This document shows positions 1-12,500 of a stretch of DNA of 64,000 nucleotides, one piece after another (position 1 is the stretch's first letter; every line of letters begins with the position of its first letter). The stretch is from positions 144,238,204 to 144,302,203 of the forward strand of contig NC_091126.1 of NCBI RefSeq assembly GCF_040183065.1, given 5' to 3'. A program made the position numbers and the translations under genes. Under the pieces are notes generated by a model, which saw nothing but the letters and a program-made list of their open reading frames with translations, was not told the DNA's origin and did not search any database. This DNA comes from Periplaneta americana. Its lineage: Eukaryota; Arthropoda; Insecta; Blattodea; Blattidae.

Positions 1-219
1 TATCATTTTCCATAGTAAAATCATTCCCCTTAATGTCTATCTCTCCCACTAACTTCAGCTCAATATCTCTCTTATATCACTTCTTCTCACAGTTTAACTA
101 TGCAAATGTTCACTTTTGTATTGTGTTCACTCCAAAATAATTATAACCACATTCACAATCCTTCATCTCTCTCTTTGCAAAATACCATGTTCACTCTTTT
201 TATTTTTAAACTTCACAAT

Positions 220-535
220 CTTTAAGAATTTATTTCCTCTAATAATAAAAATAATCCATGGTGCCACAGCCCTTGAAGGGCCCAAACCAACCACCCGGCT
301 ATTGGCCTCACGTTTACATGCCGAAGCAGAGGTGGACGATCATCCAACCAGAATGCAGATATTGTGTGGATAGCACGATGATCCCCCCAGCCATTATAGC
401 TGGTTTTCACAACCGGTTCTCGCTACCTATTGTAGCTCCCCAAGTGCATCACGATAGGTGGGAACCGGTCCCATACACTGGCCAAAATTTCATGAGAAAA
501 TTTCTCCCCCGATGAGTACTCGAACCAGCACGCAT
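220..535 (-). repeat. interspersed repeat with tRNA-like B box
   Basis: Noticeably G+C-richer than its surroundings. On the minus strand it begins near 535 with TGCTGGTTCGAGTACTC, a B-box-like motif. It ends near a small palindrome on the plus strand, GCCCTTGAAGGGCC (269-282). Probably a SINE-like or DNA-repeat copy; no second copy in the window confirms it. Confidence 0.35.
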
Positions 536-1138
536 TTCTCTACCTAATTATATTTTCCACTTCACTAATTCAACACCCCTTCATAATAAACTTGAACAAC
601 CTTTACTTCATTGAAACACTACCCGTACTAAAATAAAATAAAAACTCCCTATAATATGCCAAATACTCCCATATTATACGTTATGTCAAACCTTACATAT
701 GCTAGACACTTTCTCTGTTCATTCTTCCATATCGATTTAACACATCCCCCGCAGAGAAGAGATTTGACGTCTGGATTCCCCCTCGTTTCAGCCCATCAGT
801 GACCTGATGACACTATTTAAAATCGGTTCGGGTCACCGGTGTACTATATGTCCGGAGTGTAATCAAGCAGCCCTATAGCCTCAATGCAATACACAACTGT
901 TTGCTGGGTTGCTTACTGAAAAGGGGACGTTCTCTTACAACTAGTGTTGCAGCAGTGATTCAATGTGTTCTGATATGACCCTGAAAACAAATGTCGGTTT
1001 ATCGGATATTTTAGGGTCATGGATTTTTTAATCCCACCATAATTAACTAGTTAGTAAAAATAAACTAATTTTAAAAGTGTATTTACCTTATTGAAACACA
1101 GAACTTTACACATTTGCACAGTTACATCTTACAAAATA

Positions 1139-1299
1139 TTATATTTGTACGTTTTTCATTAAAGCAGGTAATACACATTTTAGGTCCTCCTGGGCAAACA
1201 GTGCAGAAAGTCGTAACCTTCTTGGTTTTGTTGTCTGCTTCCTTCTTGCACTGCTGAGCGAAGGTTCTGTGTCATCAGAGGAATCACTGACATTTTTCG
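1139..1299 (-). CDS. possible terminal exon, unknown protein
   Basis: A good acceptor (CCCTTCTACAG) precedes 53 codons including a TAA stop at 1139-1141. They read KNVSDSSDDTEPSLSSARRK, then QTTKPRRLRLSALFAQEDLK and a short tail. The acidic/Ser start and basic middle look like real protein. Entry phase is 1, so it cannot follow REXO1 exon 7 (phase 0) but could follow exon 2 or exon 5. It may be an alternative REXO1 3' end, a piece of another gene, or chance. No AATAAA lies just downstream. Confidence 0.25.
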
Positions 1300-2189
1300 C
1301 TGTAGAAGGGATTGATAATAACCATGATATTCAATGTGTATTTTTAAAATATCTTCATAAAGATGTCCTTGAAGGGAAAAGAGGTGTCCAATTTTGCCTA
1401 ATGTAAGAAGATAAAATGACGAGAAAAAAAAAATTCTGAAAACCTTGAGAGAGAATTCCACGAGTAAATATGATATTTCAGCACCTAAATATGAAAATAA
1501 TTCTCTGGCGTTCACCTTTTTTTGTTTATTAGTAACTACTGTTTATTTGACAATTACATATATGAATGCATTAGCTAATTTTCCTCATAATCGCTTATTT
1601 TCCTTAATTACCACCAGTTTTTCACATGCACTTTTATCTATACTCGTCCCACTTCATTTTTACACTTCTGGGTAAACAAAGCTGTCATTCTTTTCATAAG
1701 CACGACACACAATTGGCCATTTGAAAGAATAAGCAGTTCAATAAAGGAAAATGATCGTATTAGAAAAATTAATTGACTTTTCACCATATTGTACAGAAGA
1801 AATTTATAAATCTGTTTCAGAATAACAATAAAATTTTGCATAATATAATCACTTACACATTTAATCCAATAACATTAGTTTAATGCATGAAATATGGGTA
1901 TGGTCATGACTTAACTTATGATGAATATCAACTATTTAGGTACAATGGCGTCATCTCTTGGCAAAACTTCCCCATACATTATTAATAAAATTTGCATAAT
2001 GTTTCAATACCTCTATATGCAGAGGCGAATTAACTCAAAACTGCGAGACAAAGTAACTTAAACTGCTTCCCCTGTTGGAAGGGAATTTACAAAACCGTAA
2101 ATTTTCAACCACAGAATGTCAGATTCCACAATAATCACACTCTACTCGTAATAATCCAGAAATAAAAGCATCAAAGTAAAAGTACCAAC

Positions 2190-2324
2190 CTTTGAGTAAG
2201 CATCATTTGAATCTTGACATATTTTCGTGTATTCAGAAACTAAATGATTCAGGTAACTCTGGCGAACATTAGCAGGGATCTTACCTCCCAGTTCACCAAA
2301 CACTTTCGGTTGAGAGATAACAGT
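2190..2324 (-). CDS. REXO1: REXO1 coding exon 7: KIPANVRQ block, last exon in window
   Basis: Acceptor TTTTCAG|AC and donor CAAAG|GTTGGT (GT but weak). The exon is 135 nt, phase 0 both ends, residues 802-846. It encodes [20 protein letters not shown], then [20 protein letters not shown] and DAYSK. This is the best-conserved non-catalytic block of REXO1 (KxPANVRQRYLN in vertebrates). The expected continuation, an ALxEEKxxYxR-type exon and then the DEDDh exonuclease, is not seen in 1-2189. Confidence 0.87.
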
Positions 2325-5300
2325 CTGAAAAAAGAAAACAAACACTCAATATAATGAATAAATTATTCCTCTAAGAAGGCACTATGCCTGGTATACAGGG
2401 TGATACAGGAGGAAAGGGCAGTATGTTGAGGGGTGAAAATATGGGCGATTTTAAAGGGAAAACATTATTTAAACCTATGTCTTATTCAAAATTATTTCCG
2501 GGAAATAGTTACTTGGAAATAACAGGTAAATAAACCGAAGTTGATTGAAGCAATGAACAGGAAAGATTGCAATGAACCAAAAATACAACGACTGAACAAA
2601 GAAACACTCGAATAAGGTATGCAATCATGTGCAATTACTACTAAAGGCACTACCAACTTCAACATTCTCCACAACAAAAGTAACTAGTTGTGAAGTCAAA
2701 CAGAAGTGGCTCAGAACCATTCTCATAATTTTCATTATTATTTAGTTGATCTCGAGTAAACAAAATTCTGGCTCAAATCCATTCCACCCAAGAAAGAAGA
2801 CAAGTCAGACTCATCTCGAACTCTCGATCTCTCTAATAACAGTCTGACATATAAGCTGAGAGCTACCAAAGCTCCTTTGCAGAAGAAGAAGAAGAAGAAA
2901 ATAATGTCTAAGAGGTGGTAGAATGCAACTCTTGCTGTCAAAAACATAGCAGTATTTGAGAATTGCATAATTTGGTTTTGCCCTATTCCTTTTTTACATC
3001 ATTAATTTCCATCTGAAACAGGATTACCAAAATCAGTAATCTCAACGTGTGCTCTCCTTGCAAGTTCTAGCTGTACTGCTCAATTAAAATTATCTGTTCT
3101 CTCTTCTATTTTGTTGGTGTTAAGTACACAGCCCGATGTTGTGTGGGTAAGCAAGATATTCTCTACCTCCAAGAATGAGAAGTGTAACTAAAAAGTATCA
3201 CAGAAATATAAACCTTAAAATGGTGCCTGGCTCTCAATACTACAATGTGAACAATTCGGTTGCAATTACTCTGACTATTACACTTTTACTACGTCATACT
3301 ACTTTTCACCAATAAAACTATACGAAAGGACGTGTTTCAGCCAATCATGGCTGTTTATCACTACAATTTTATCACTTCCCTAGCATTTGTTCGTTTTCAT
3401 CACTTCCCTAGCATTTGTTCGTTTTCATCACTTCCCTAGCATTTGTTCGTTTTCATCACTTCCCTAGCATTTGTTTATTTGTTTGCCAACATTTCAAACT
3501 GAAAATTCTTTACAGTACTATAAAACATGCTTTGCGATCATCATTTGTTTCCCACATAGATAGTCAACTAAAAATGGTGGCTCCCTTCAAACGTTTTGGT
3601 GAAGCTAACATTAGTGAAAGAGAATTTGAATAAGTCAATTAATATTTACTTTATTGTATTAGAGTACTTTATTTATTCTAATCTTTATACAGTTTCTTCT
3701 GTTTTTATCATCTCCCTACCATTTGTTTCTTTGTTTGTCAACATTTAAAACTGGAAATTCTTTACGGTACTATAAAACATGCTTTGCGATCGTTCTGTTT
3801 ACCACACAGTCAACTGAAAATGACGGCTCCATTCAAACATTTTGGTGAAGCCAACATATTAGTGAAATGGAATTTAATAAGTCAATTAATATTTTATTAT
3901 TTCTTCTAATCTTCATATACTTTCTTCTACTAGTGTAAATCTCACTCGAGTTTTGATTTTCTCTAGATAAATCAAACATGATTTAATTTCGCTTGCTGCA
4001 TGTCAATATGTACGTTATTCACGAAGAGCATGAATATATATTATTACAAATGTTACTTACTGCAGATGGCTTGTGAGCTACACGTTGACCACCTTTCGCT
4101 ACCGTCTGACTAACTGTGTGTGAAGGTTCTGCTGCACTCTCAGCTGGTGGTAAGGCACTCTTTGAGGTAGACACAGGCACAGGTGCAGCACTACTCTGTC
4201 TTCGCTTCTCAAATTGTTCTTTCATCCTATTTTTGGCACTGAGTAGAAGTGACACATTTGGTACATGTGCAATTCGTACACGAGCTGAAAGAGAATAATA
4301 ACCCTACACTGAAGGTAAAATGTAATGTATAAATCTCAGGTTCAATGTACAAATTGGGGCAAAATGAACCCATGGTTTGGACTTCCATAGTACCTTGTGA
4401 TCAGTATGCTATTTCAGCCAGCATGGTCAGTTGTACAGCAGAATATCATGCATTCACTGTTAAAATATTTCTATACGATATATGATATGATATATGATAT
4501 GATTTATGATATGATATATGGTATGATATGCTATGATATATGATATGATATGATTTATGATATGATATGATATATGATATGATATATATGATATGAATAT
4601 ATATAATATGATACATGATATGATATATTTTTTTTTATTTTAGTAGGCTATTTTACGATGCTTTATCAACATCTTTGGTTATTTAGCATCTGAATGAGAT
4701 GAAAGTGATACGGTAATGCAAGTGAAATGAGTGCGGGGTCCAGCACCGAAAGTTACCCAGCATTTGCTCATATTGGGTTGAGGGAAAACCCCAGAAAAAA
4801 ACCTCAACCAGGTAACTTGCCCTGACCGGGAATCTAACCCGGGCCACCTGGTTTCGCAGCCAGACACGCTAACTGTTACCCCACAGGTGTGGACGATATG
4901 ATATATGAACCGGAATATTGAGAAACCCCACATGTTACAAAACTAAACTTTTCAGGAGATACAAAAAACATCTTAGATCCTAGATTTGTTCTCAAATTAT
5001 TATTATTTTTTTAAACATTTTAGCTAAAATGAATGTTAATGGGAATATGTGGGGTTTCTCTTCATAAGTCGACCTGGTTGGCAAGTTGGTATAGCGCTGG
5101 CCTTCTATGCCCAAGGTTGCAGGTTCGATCCCGGGCCAGGTCGATGGCATTTAAGTGTGCTTAAATGCGACAGGCTCATGTCAGTAGATTTACTGGCATG
5201 TAAAAGAACTCCTGCGGGACAACATTCCGGCACATCCGGCGATGCTGATATATACTCTGCAGTTGCGAGCGTCGTTAAATAAAACATAACATAACATCTC

Positions 5301-6544
5301 TTCATAATATCACAAGTCTACATGTTTAGAATACGAAATCATATATAACTCAATTTCATTTGAAAAATGGACATGTGGAGTTTCTCAATATTGCTTTTTT
5401 TTTCTTTACTGGGTTATTTTACGACGCTTTATCATCATCTAGGTTATTTAGCATCTGAATGAAATGAAGGTGATAATGCCGGTGAAATGAGTCCGGGGTC
5501 CAGCACCGAAAGTTACCCAGCATTTGCTTGTATTGGGTTGAGGGAAAACCCCGGAAAAAAAACTCAACCAGGTAACTTGCCCTGACCGGGATTCGAACCC
5601 AGGCCACCTGGTTTTGCGGCCAGACACGTTGACCGTTACTCCACAGGTGTGGACCTCAATATTGTGATTCATATGTTATGATATAATATTTTATTGTCAA
5701 ACACTCTTATATTCTAGTCATGGTGGGCCTTCACAATGATATTTCTTATAAACTGGGTCTCAGTGACTATTCAGGTGGCATTAAATATTGCAAAACATGG
5801 AAGTGTTCCAGATCTCAACACTATCAATAACTGTGTCCACAAGTTTCGAACCATAGTTTCTGCAAGGAAATGAAGAAACCTGCGGCCATAGGCCAAACTG
5901 TGCAGACAATGGAAAACATTCAAAGAGTTTTTGTTGCTGTCAATCACAGTTCCAGACAAACTGTTGCCCTTAACATATTCAGCATTGCATATTGGCTGCA
6001 GTTTCGAGTTACCTCTATAAAATTCAAATTGCGCAAGAGTTCTCACATCAAGAATGGAATTAAGTAATCAATTCTTGATTTAGTGAACGATCATCCAAAG
6101 ATTATTCATCACTTAATGATGCCAGATGAAGCTCATTTTGAATTGTCTGGCTCCGTGAATAATAAATGTGATAAGAATCATCTTGGACTACATATAAAAC
6201 CACTGCACTGTCAGTGGGTGACAGTTTGGTGTGGAATAACGGTATTCAGTATAGTTGGTCCTTATTTTTTGAGGATGACAATTCATTTTGTGAGACATTG
6301 TGTTGTAAACTTACCACCAGTACTACTCGAAGGCGCAGATGTAGAAGGAATCATGGTACCAGAGGTAATACTGCTGCTCAGTCTGTGAGGTAAGCTGACT
6401 GCACCACTTGTAACAGTACTCGATAATTCAGCAGACTTCTTTTCCTGAATTTCTCGAATTTTTGCTAGTCTTAAATTCATTACCTTAAAAGTCCAGACAG
6501 TAAACACAGTATTAACTTTTATTCACAACAACAACAACAACAAC

Positions 6545-6583
<39 letters not shown>

Positions 6584-9500
6584 GTAAAATATATGAACTA
6601 TTTGACTCTTTGCATCTAAGATAACGTAAGTTCAAACGTAATCATGTTTTATCAATACAAGATGAAAATCAATTAAATGGGAAGGATGTTAAACTACTAC
6701 TGCTGTTTTCTAGGTCTTCCTGTTCTAGAGAATCATCCAAAATCTCTTTGACTGATATATCAGATGTAAAACATGAACATCATGAAAATATTGGTTTTTG
6801 GAGTTTCCTTCTTATGGGCTATTAGGTGTTCCTTTGATGTCTTTTAATCCACCAGTAGTCGCTGCATGAACATTTTGCTCACACTTAATTTCAACTCCAG
6901 TTTACAATGGAATGGGAATGACTCATGCTTTGTCTTTCATTCTAGCTGACTTTCTATGTATTGTTCATCGATCTATCCAAGGGTTTGAGTAAAGACTGAG
7001 TATTTTAGTCTGTGGGCAATTTTTATCTGAACGAGTGTGAACTGCGAGCATTTCTCTCATTGCCCGATACTAAAGTCACATTTTAAAACAAGTTGTCGAC
7101 ATAAATTTAAGTGTTACTTTTTTTTTTTGTTTTATAACAAGATAACTTCATTTTTTATGTGAATTGAGCGAGAAGGAATATGAACTCCCCTTATTTTATA
7201 AAAAAAAAGTACTGTACGTCTTTACATAGTATTTTCAGTGGATAACTATTTTTTCTAGAATTTGGTCCCATTTTGATTATATACTCCTACAGAGTTTGGA
7301 ATCTGTTAGCATAATATTATACTGGTACGTACGTAGAATATATGCTTTGGTTTATGCGCGTACATTTTACAGAGATATCTGAAAATATATGCTGGCAAGC
7401 AATGAAATGGACCTTTGCAATTTTAACAATTCAAGCAGGATTGTAAAGAGAATTGTTGAACCAATAATCAACACGGGTAGAAATCAAAGATGGATAATTA
7501 TTTCAGATCTGTGCCATTAGCTATGGAGTTACTTCAGAGGAAAATGTATATTGTTGAAATATTAGCTAAGAATAAGAATCCTCCCATTTAGGTCAGGATA
7601 AAATTCAGAAAACTAAAATACAAGATAGCATACAAAACAAATAACACAACACAGAAATATCTAAATAATCACATTAAACATTCAAATAAATATAATTCAA
7701 CTGGAGTTTACAAACTAATATGCAATAGTTGCCCACATTTTTACATAGGACAGACAGGAAGATCCTTTCATACAAGATATAATGAACATACTAAAGCTAT
7801 ACCCAAACCCTACATCACATCAAATTACGCAGAACACATTATCAACAATAATCATGACTACAATAATATAGAAACAGATATGGAAATTTTACACATCACA
7901 CCAAAAAGTTCACAGTTAAACATCTTAGAACAATACGAAATATATAAACATACAAGAACATACCCACAACATATACTTAATACACAATTACAGTTCAATA
8001 CCCACACATTATTCGATGTCATGATACGTTGTAACACACAAACAACCAGCCCCCACCATAAGAGCAACACACCCCCACCCCTACAACAGACAAATGCACA
8101 TCGCAGAATTCAAGATCACCAGTACTTCAGGAGACACTGATGAAGACGTAACATCACATCGAAATGGGCCGTCTGTCCTTTTTTTTAAATTTTAACACTT
8201 TTTAACGGGTGACTAAATAATTTTATGTTTTTAATAAAATAAAAGTCAGAACAGAGCAGCATGTTTACATTTTCGAAAATTGGGATGCTACTTCCTTATG
8301 GCCCTAAAAATCGAGTCTACACTATAAGAAAAAATTAACAATGAAACAGGGGATCTAGAAAAACTGGAAATCGTAACATTTTAAAATCTCACAACGGGAG
8401 GCGTAGATGTGGTGGACGAACTGAAAAGCCAGTACAGTACTCAGATGGCACTTGACCATATTTTTTCTCATGCTGAATATTGGTGGTATCATCAGCCAGA
8501 TCATCTACACAGCTAACACCGATAATACAGTATTATGAAAAGACATGAATTTTGAAAACACTGTGTCCAAAATTGATGAAATCATATCTAATCTGCGAAA
8601 CCAAACATTTGTCTGTCTTAGTACAGTGAAACTTCCCTTAACGGACACTTCCCAATAGCGGACTCCTCTCAATAGCAGACATTTTAAAATTCCCCTGCAA
8701 AATAACATTGGCCCTTATGATAAAATTCTTCCAAATAGCGGACATTCTCAATAACGGACGTGGACACTGAAATGTATCTCCTAACAACAATTAAGACTTC
8801 CAAATAACGGACAGTGTGAAACAAAAAAAGAAAAAGACGGTTGTAAATTAAACAGAATAGTAACGGAATTCTAACGGAATTCTTTGCAACAATCATTATC
8901 GTGCATTTGAACGTTCTTGTACTTTATTGAAGATAAGCAACACAGTTGTTAGTTGTGATACTGTACGTGAGCAGTCCGTACTTTCTTAGTTTGTCAAGTT
9001 GAGTGTTCGGAAGTACAGTCACATTAAAAATGTTACAAAAACGTAAACGTTTGTCACTAAAAGGGAAAGTAGATATTGTAAAGCATAGTGAGAAGGAGAA
9101 ATTAAGTGTTCTTGAGCTGGCCACAAAGTTTAATGTGTGAAAACTCTGGTCAGTGAAATTTTGAAAAAAAAAAAAAAAAAAAGATGTTATTTTAAAATCA
9201 TACACTGAGAATGCAATTCTAGATTTCTTTGTGTAAGGTGAAGTGGTATGAATACTGTAAACAATCTCACAATCTCTCCGTCTACTGTACTGTACTGTAA
9301 TATATAATGTTGAATATATATGAGAAATTTTAATGTACTGTTTACATGCTAACGATTTTCTAAATAGTGGACACTTCTCAATAACGGACATTTAATTTTT
9401 CCTCAGCAGTGTCCCCTATTGGGAAGTTTCACTGTACATGCAATAATGTGAAGACTGCAGGGCTAGAGAAACAATAGGAAAATAAAATTATCGTCACTTC

Positions 9501-12500
9501 GGGATCTTGAGCCTTTAGTGCACGTAGAAAGAATGGAAATACAAAGAAAATGTGCAACTGGCAGAAGAATTTAACAATGATAACATTGCCTACACATGCC
9601 CAGACTGCTGAAAACAAGAACAATACCGGTACTTGTGCAGATAATAATCCTGTACAAATTGAACTCAGAAGTGATTTCTTTCATGCCACAACATTGGTTT
9701 ACTACAGTAAAACCGATGCAAAACTGTCAAACTATCAAAGAAGTTAAAAGCTGCTAGTTTAATCCCTAGGTATAATGTACAGTTAGGACGAAATACTTTG
9801 TTTTACACATAAATCTGTTAACAGAAGTCTGAGGAATACAATGACAGCCATTTATTTCATTGTATGCAAATTCATGATTCTTTATTGTTCTAACATAACA
9901 CTTACATAATCACTGATTAACTTTGTAACTTCTTTACTGTGTTAATATGAGGTATTTACCTGGATGACTATAATCTTTTCGCTGTAAGAAAAATCCTAAT
10001 GTAAACAATAGCACGTGACTGAAGTGAGGCTTCATTGGCCACTGTTTGGCGCCATAGATTCTCAGTACGTGTTCCCGCCTACTGTTGTACATTCTGTTTC
10101 ATGTTAAACATTTCCCGTTACTCGTCAAGTAGGCCTAACCTCACTACTATGCATTCGTTTGCTTAGAAAACATTTACTTTATAATTACTGCAATTAAATT
10201 ATTTTTAAGTCTTACGTCTTCACAATGGACAGTTGAGGTTGCAGAAGCCATACTTCAGTACCACGTGCTTACGTGAACAACTACGATTTCAAGTGACACC
10301 AGCTTGTTACAAGAACAGACTACCTCGGTATTACTGTTGGTATTCATCCGCGTTCATAGTACATTACAAAATATAAAAGTAGCTTTTCTTTTACATAGCA
10401 TTTTACACATGAGTGAAGTTAAATGTTTCATCATATGTAACAACTAGAATTCAATTTTTTTTTCAAATAATACAAGATTGTGGTTTCCAAATACGAACTA
10501 TATTTTCCTGCGTTGTGTGAGTGTTTCGACTGGGAGCCAATCACGGGTATGACAGCAACGTGCTTATGTTTACTTTAGGATTTTTCTTACAGCAAAAACA
10601 ATATAGTTTTGAAGTGATATTCTTCACTGTCCGAGGCGCTGTGTTAGATCCTTCGACCAAGAGAACTAACAGTCAACCCGATTCCATCTCTCTCGTTATC
10701 CTGCCCCCCCCCATAACGCACATGAGAGCAAGCACATTTTCCCCAGGCACTCCTGTTACCCCTACCTCCCTCTCATTCAAATCTTACTTTACTATCACCC
10801 ATCATAACTCTCCAAGCATCGAAGCCTCAGGACGCATTTCTAAATTATCAATTTCTATCACGACTCCCCCATTTACCTTACCACAGAACTAGGAGGGAAC
10901 CACAGTTATACTTTTATTGTTATTTCTGTAATAAACAAATGTTATTTTAAAAATAGTCTCTCCTTGAACTTCACCATAGTTTCGTATCATCACCCCACCC
11001 AAAGTGACAGCCATCTTGCCACATCAATCCCGTTTCACCTCCCCAACTTGACTACATGTCAGAGAGGATTGACCATGCAGATCGGCGTATGACAACTTTC
11101 AATGATGAACTCATTGTGAACAATAGAACAATAATGCATTAATATATGCAATGAAGTTGTTGAACGAAGAAAAGCAAGGAACCAAAAGTGGATTCAAAGA
11201 AAAAACATACACTCTCTGGCATCCTAGATTACAAATTCCCACATCATAGTCTATCTGTGAATGGAGCTTCATATATTTTCTCGCAAGATCTTCCTTCTCT
11301 TTAATTCAAGTAACATTACTTACCTGCATTGGATTAGGTGGTTGTTTTGCTGGTACAGCAGTTTGTGGAGGATAATTCAGTGCCATTTCACGGGCTATAC
11401 GTTTTTTGACAGACAGTACCGGTTCTTGTTCTTCTGTCTTTTCAGACTTCTCAGGTCTAACAGTTTTCTGAAAGAAAAAAAAAAGAAAAAGTGACAGGGA
11501 ATTTTTAAATCCTACTGATCAAATGACTATGTATATGTTTCATTGTTTTGTATTTTATTATTATTTTTTATCATTAGGGTTTGGTTTTCTTATTTCTAAT
11601 AATATAATTAGTGCTGTTGATCGATCAAAATATTTAATCGATTAACCATTTGAATTTAATCGGGTTGAAAAAATGTTTTAATATACTGTAACACATAATT
11701 ATTGTTAAATTTAACTTGTGTTCTGTGATAAGCATAAGTATTAAATATTGCATATCTCTACATATTTTATCGTTATAATTATTACAAAACAACTATTTTA
11801 ATTACTTACTAACATATTTAATATGAGGCTTATAATTTATTGTGCCAAATTCTCCGGGAATTTTTTAAGACAAATATAAATAACAAAAAGTATGAAGACT
11901 CACCTAGTTAATATTGCTTCATCCATGATTTTAAACATGTAAGTGCATTCACATGCTCCGAATTAAGTGCCGCTCTACGTTTAGTAACAATGTTTCCTGC
12001 ATCACTAACACGAAAAAACTTTTTCTGTCAAGCACTTCTCCATGATCGTTCAATTTAAATCCAAATGTTTCACCGAGTTTACCTCTCAAATTCTCATATG
12101 ACATAATGGAGTTTACACTTTTCACAAAACACAGAAAACTGATTTTGTTTCTTTACCAAACTAAACACACAACCTTCATATACAAACTCAGTACAGAAAC
12201 TGCAACAGTACAGTGGTCAAAACAGAAGACTGGTCCCTATTGTAATCGAATTACCAGATTTTAGAAAGAGAAGAAGGTAGTTATGCTCTCACTTACACAC
12301 AGTGTTGACATGGCTATTTTATAAGGAATGAGGGGGACGAATCCAAGAAAAGTATGTACTTCATATACTAGGAAGATGAGCTGACTGACAACAAGGTGGA
12401 AGTTTTCTTGGAAAACCATAAAACTTAATAAGGGTTTCGCATTGTGTTTCAACTTTCAATAGAGGTAGATTAGGTCACTCCTCATATCTCCATTTCTTTC

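Larger units (their letters stand above)
1..2189. other. left flank, REXO1 intron 7 (expected)
   Basis: Apart from the repeat at 220-535 and the possible exon at 1139-1299, 536-1138 and 1300-2189 are A+T-rich with no feature I can name. REXO1 should continue leftwards from the donor at 2189. Confidence 0.5.
6484..11323 (-). other. REXO1 intron 4 (4,840 bp)
   Basis: Holds the microsatellite, Penelope copy, piggyBac piece, pogo element and TIR element. 6590-7597, 9440-9960 and 10620-11320 show no recognisable feature; a C-rich stretch with CCTGCCCCCCCCC is at about 10700. Confidence 0.6.

Noticed and set aside
1180..1515. 111-codon minus-strand ORF as a gene
   Set aside because: Composition of the frame is not protein-like; the overlapping frame after the acceptor at 1300 is the better candidate and was listed separately.
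3371..3478. CRISPR-like array
   Set aside because: Units are directly adjacent without spacers, in a eukaryotic intron.
4679..5672. ORFs on both strands between 4.7 and 5.7 kb
   Set aside because: They follow the SINE bodies and recur in every SINE copy.
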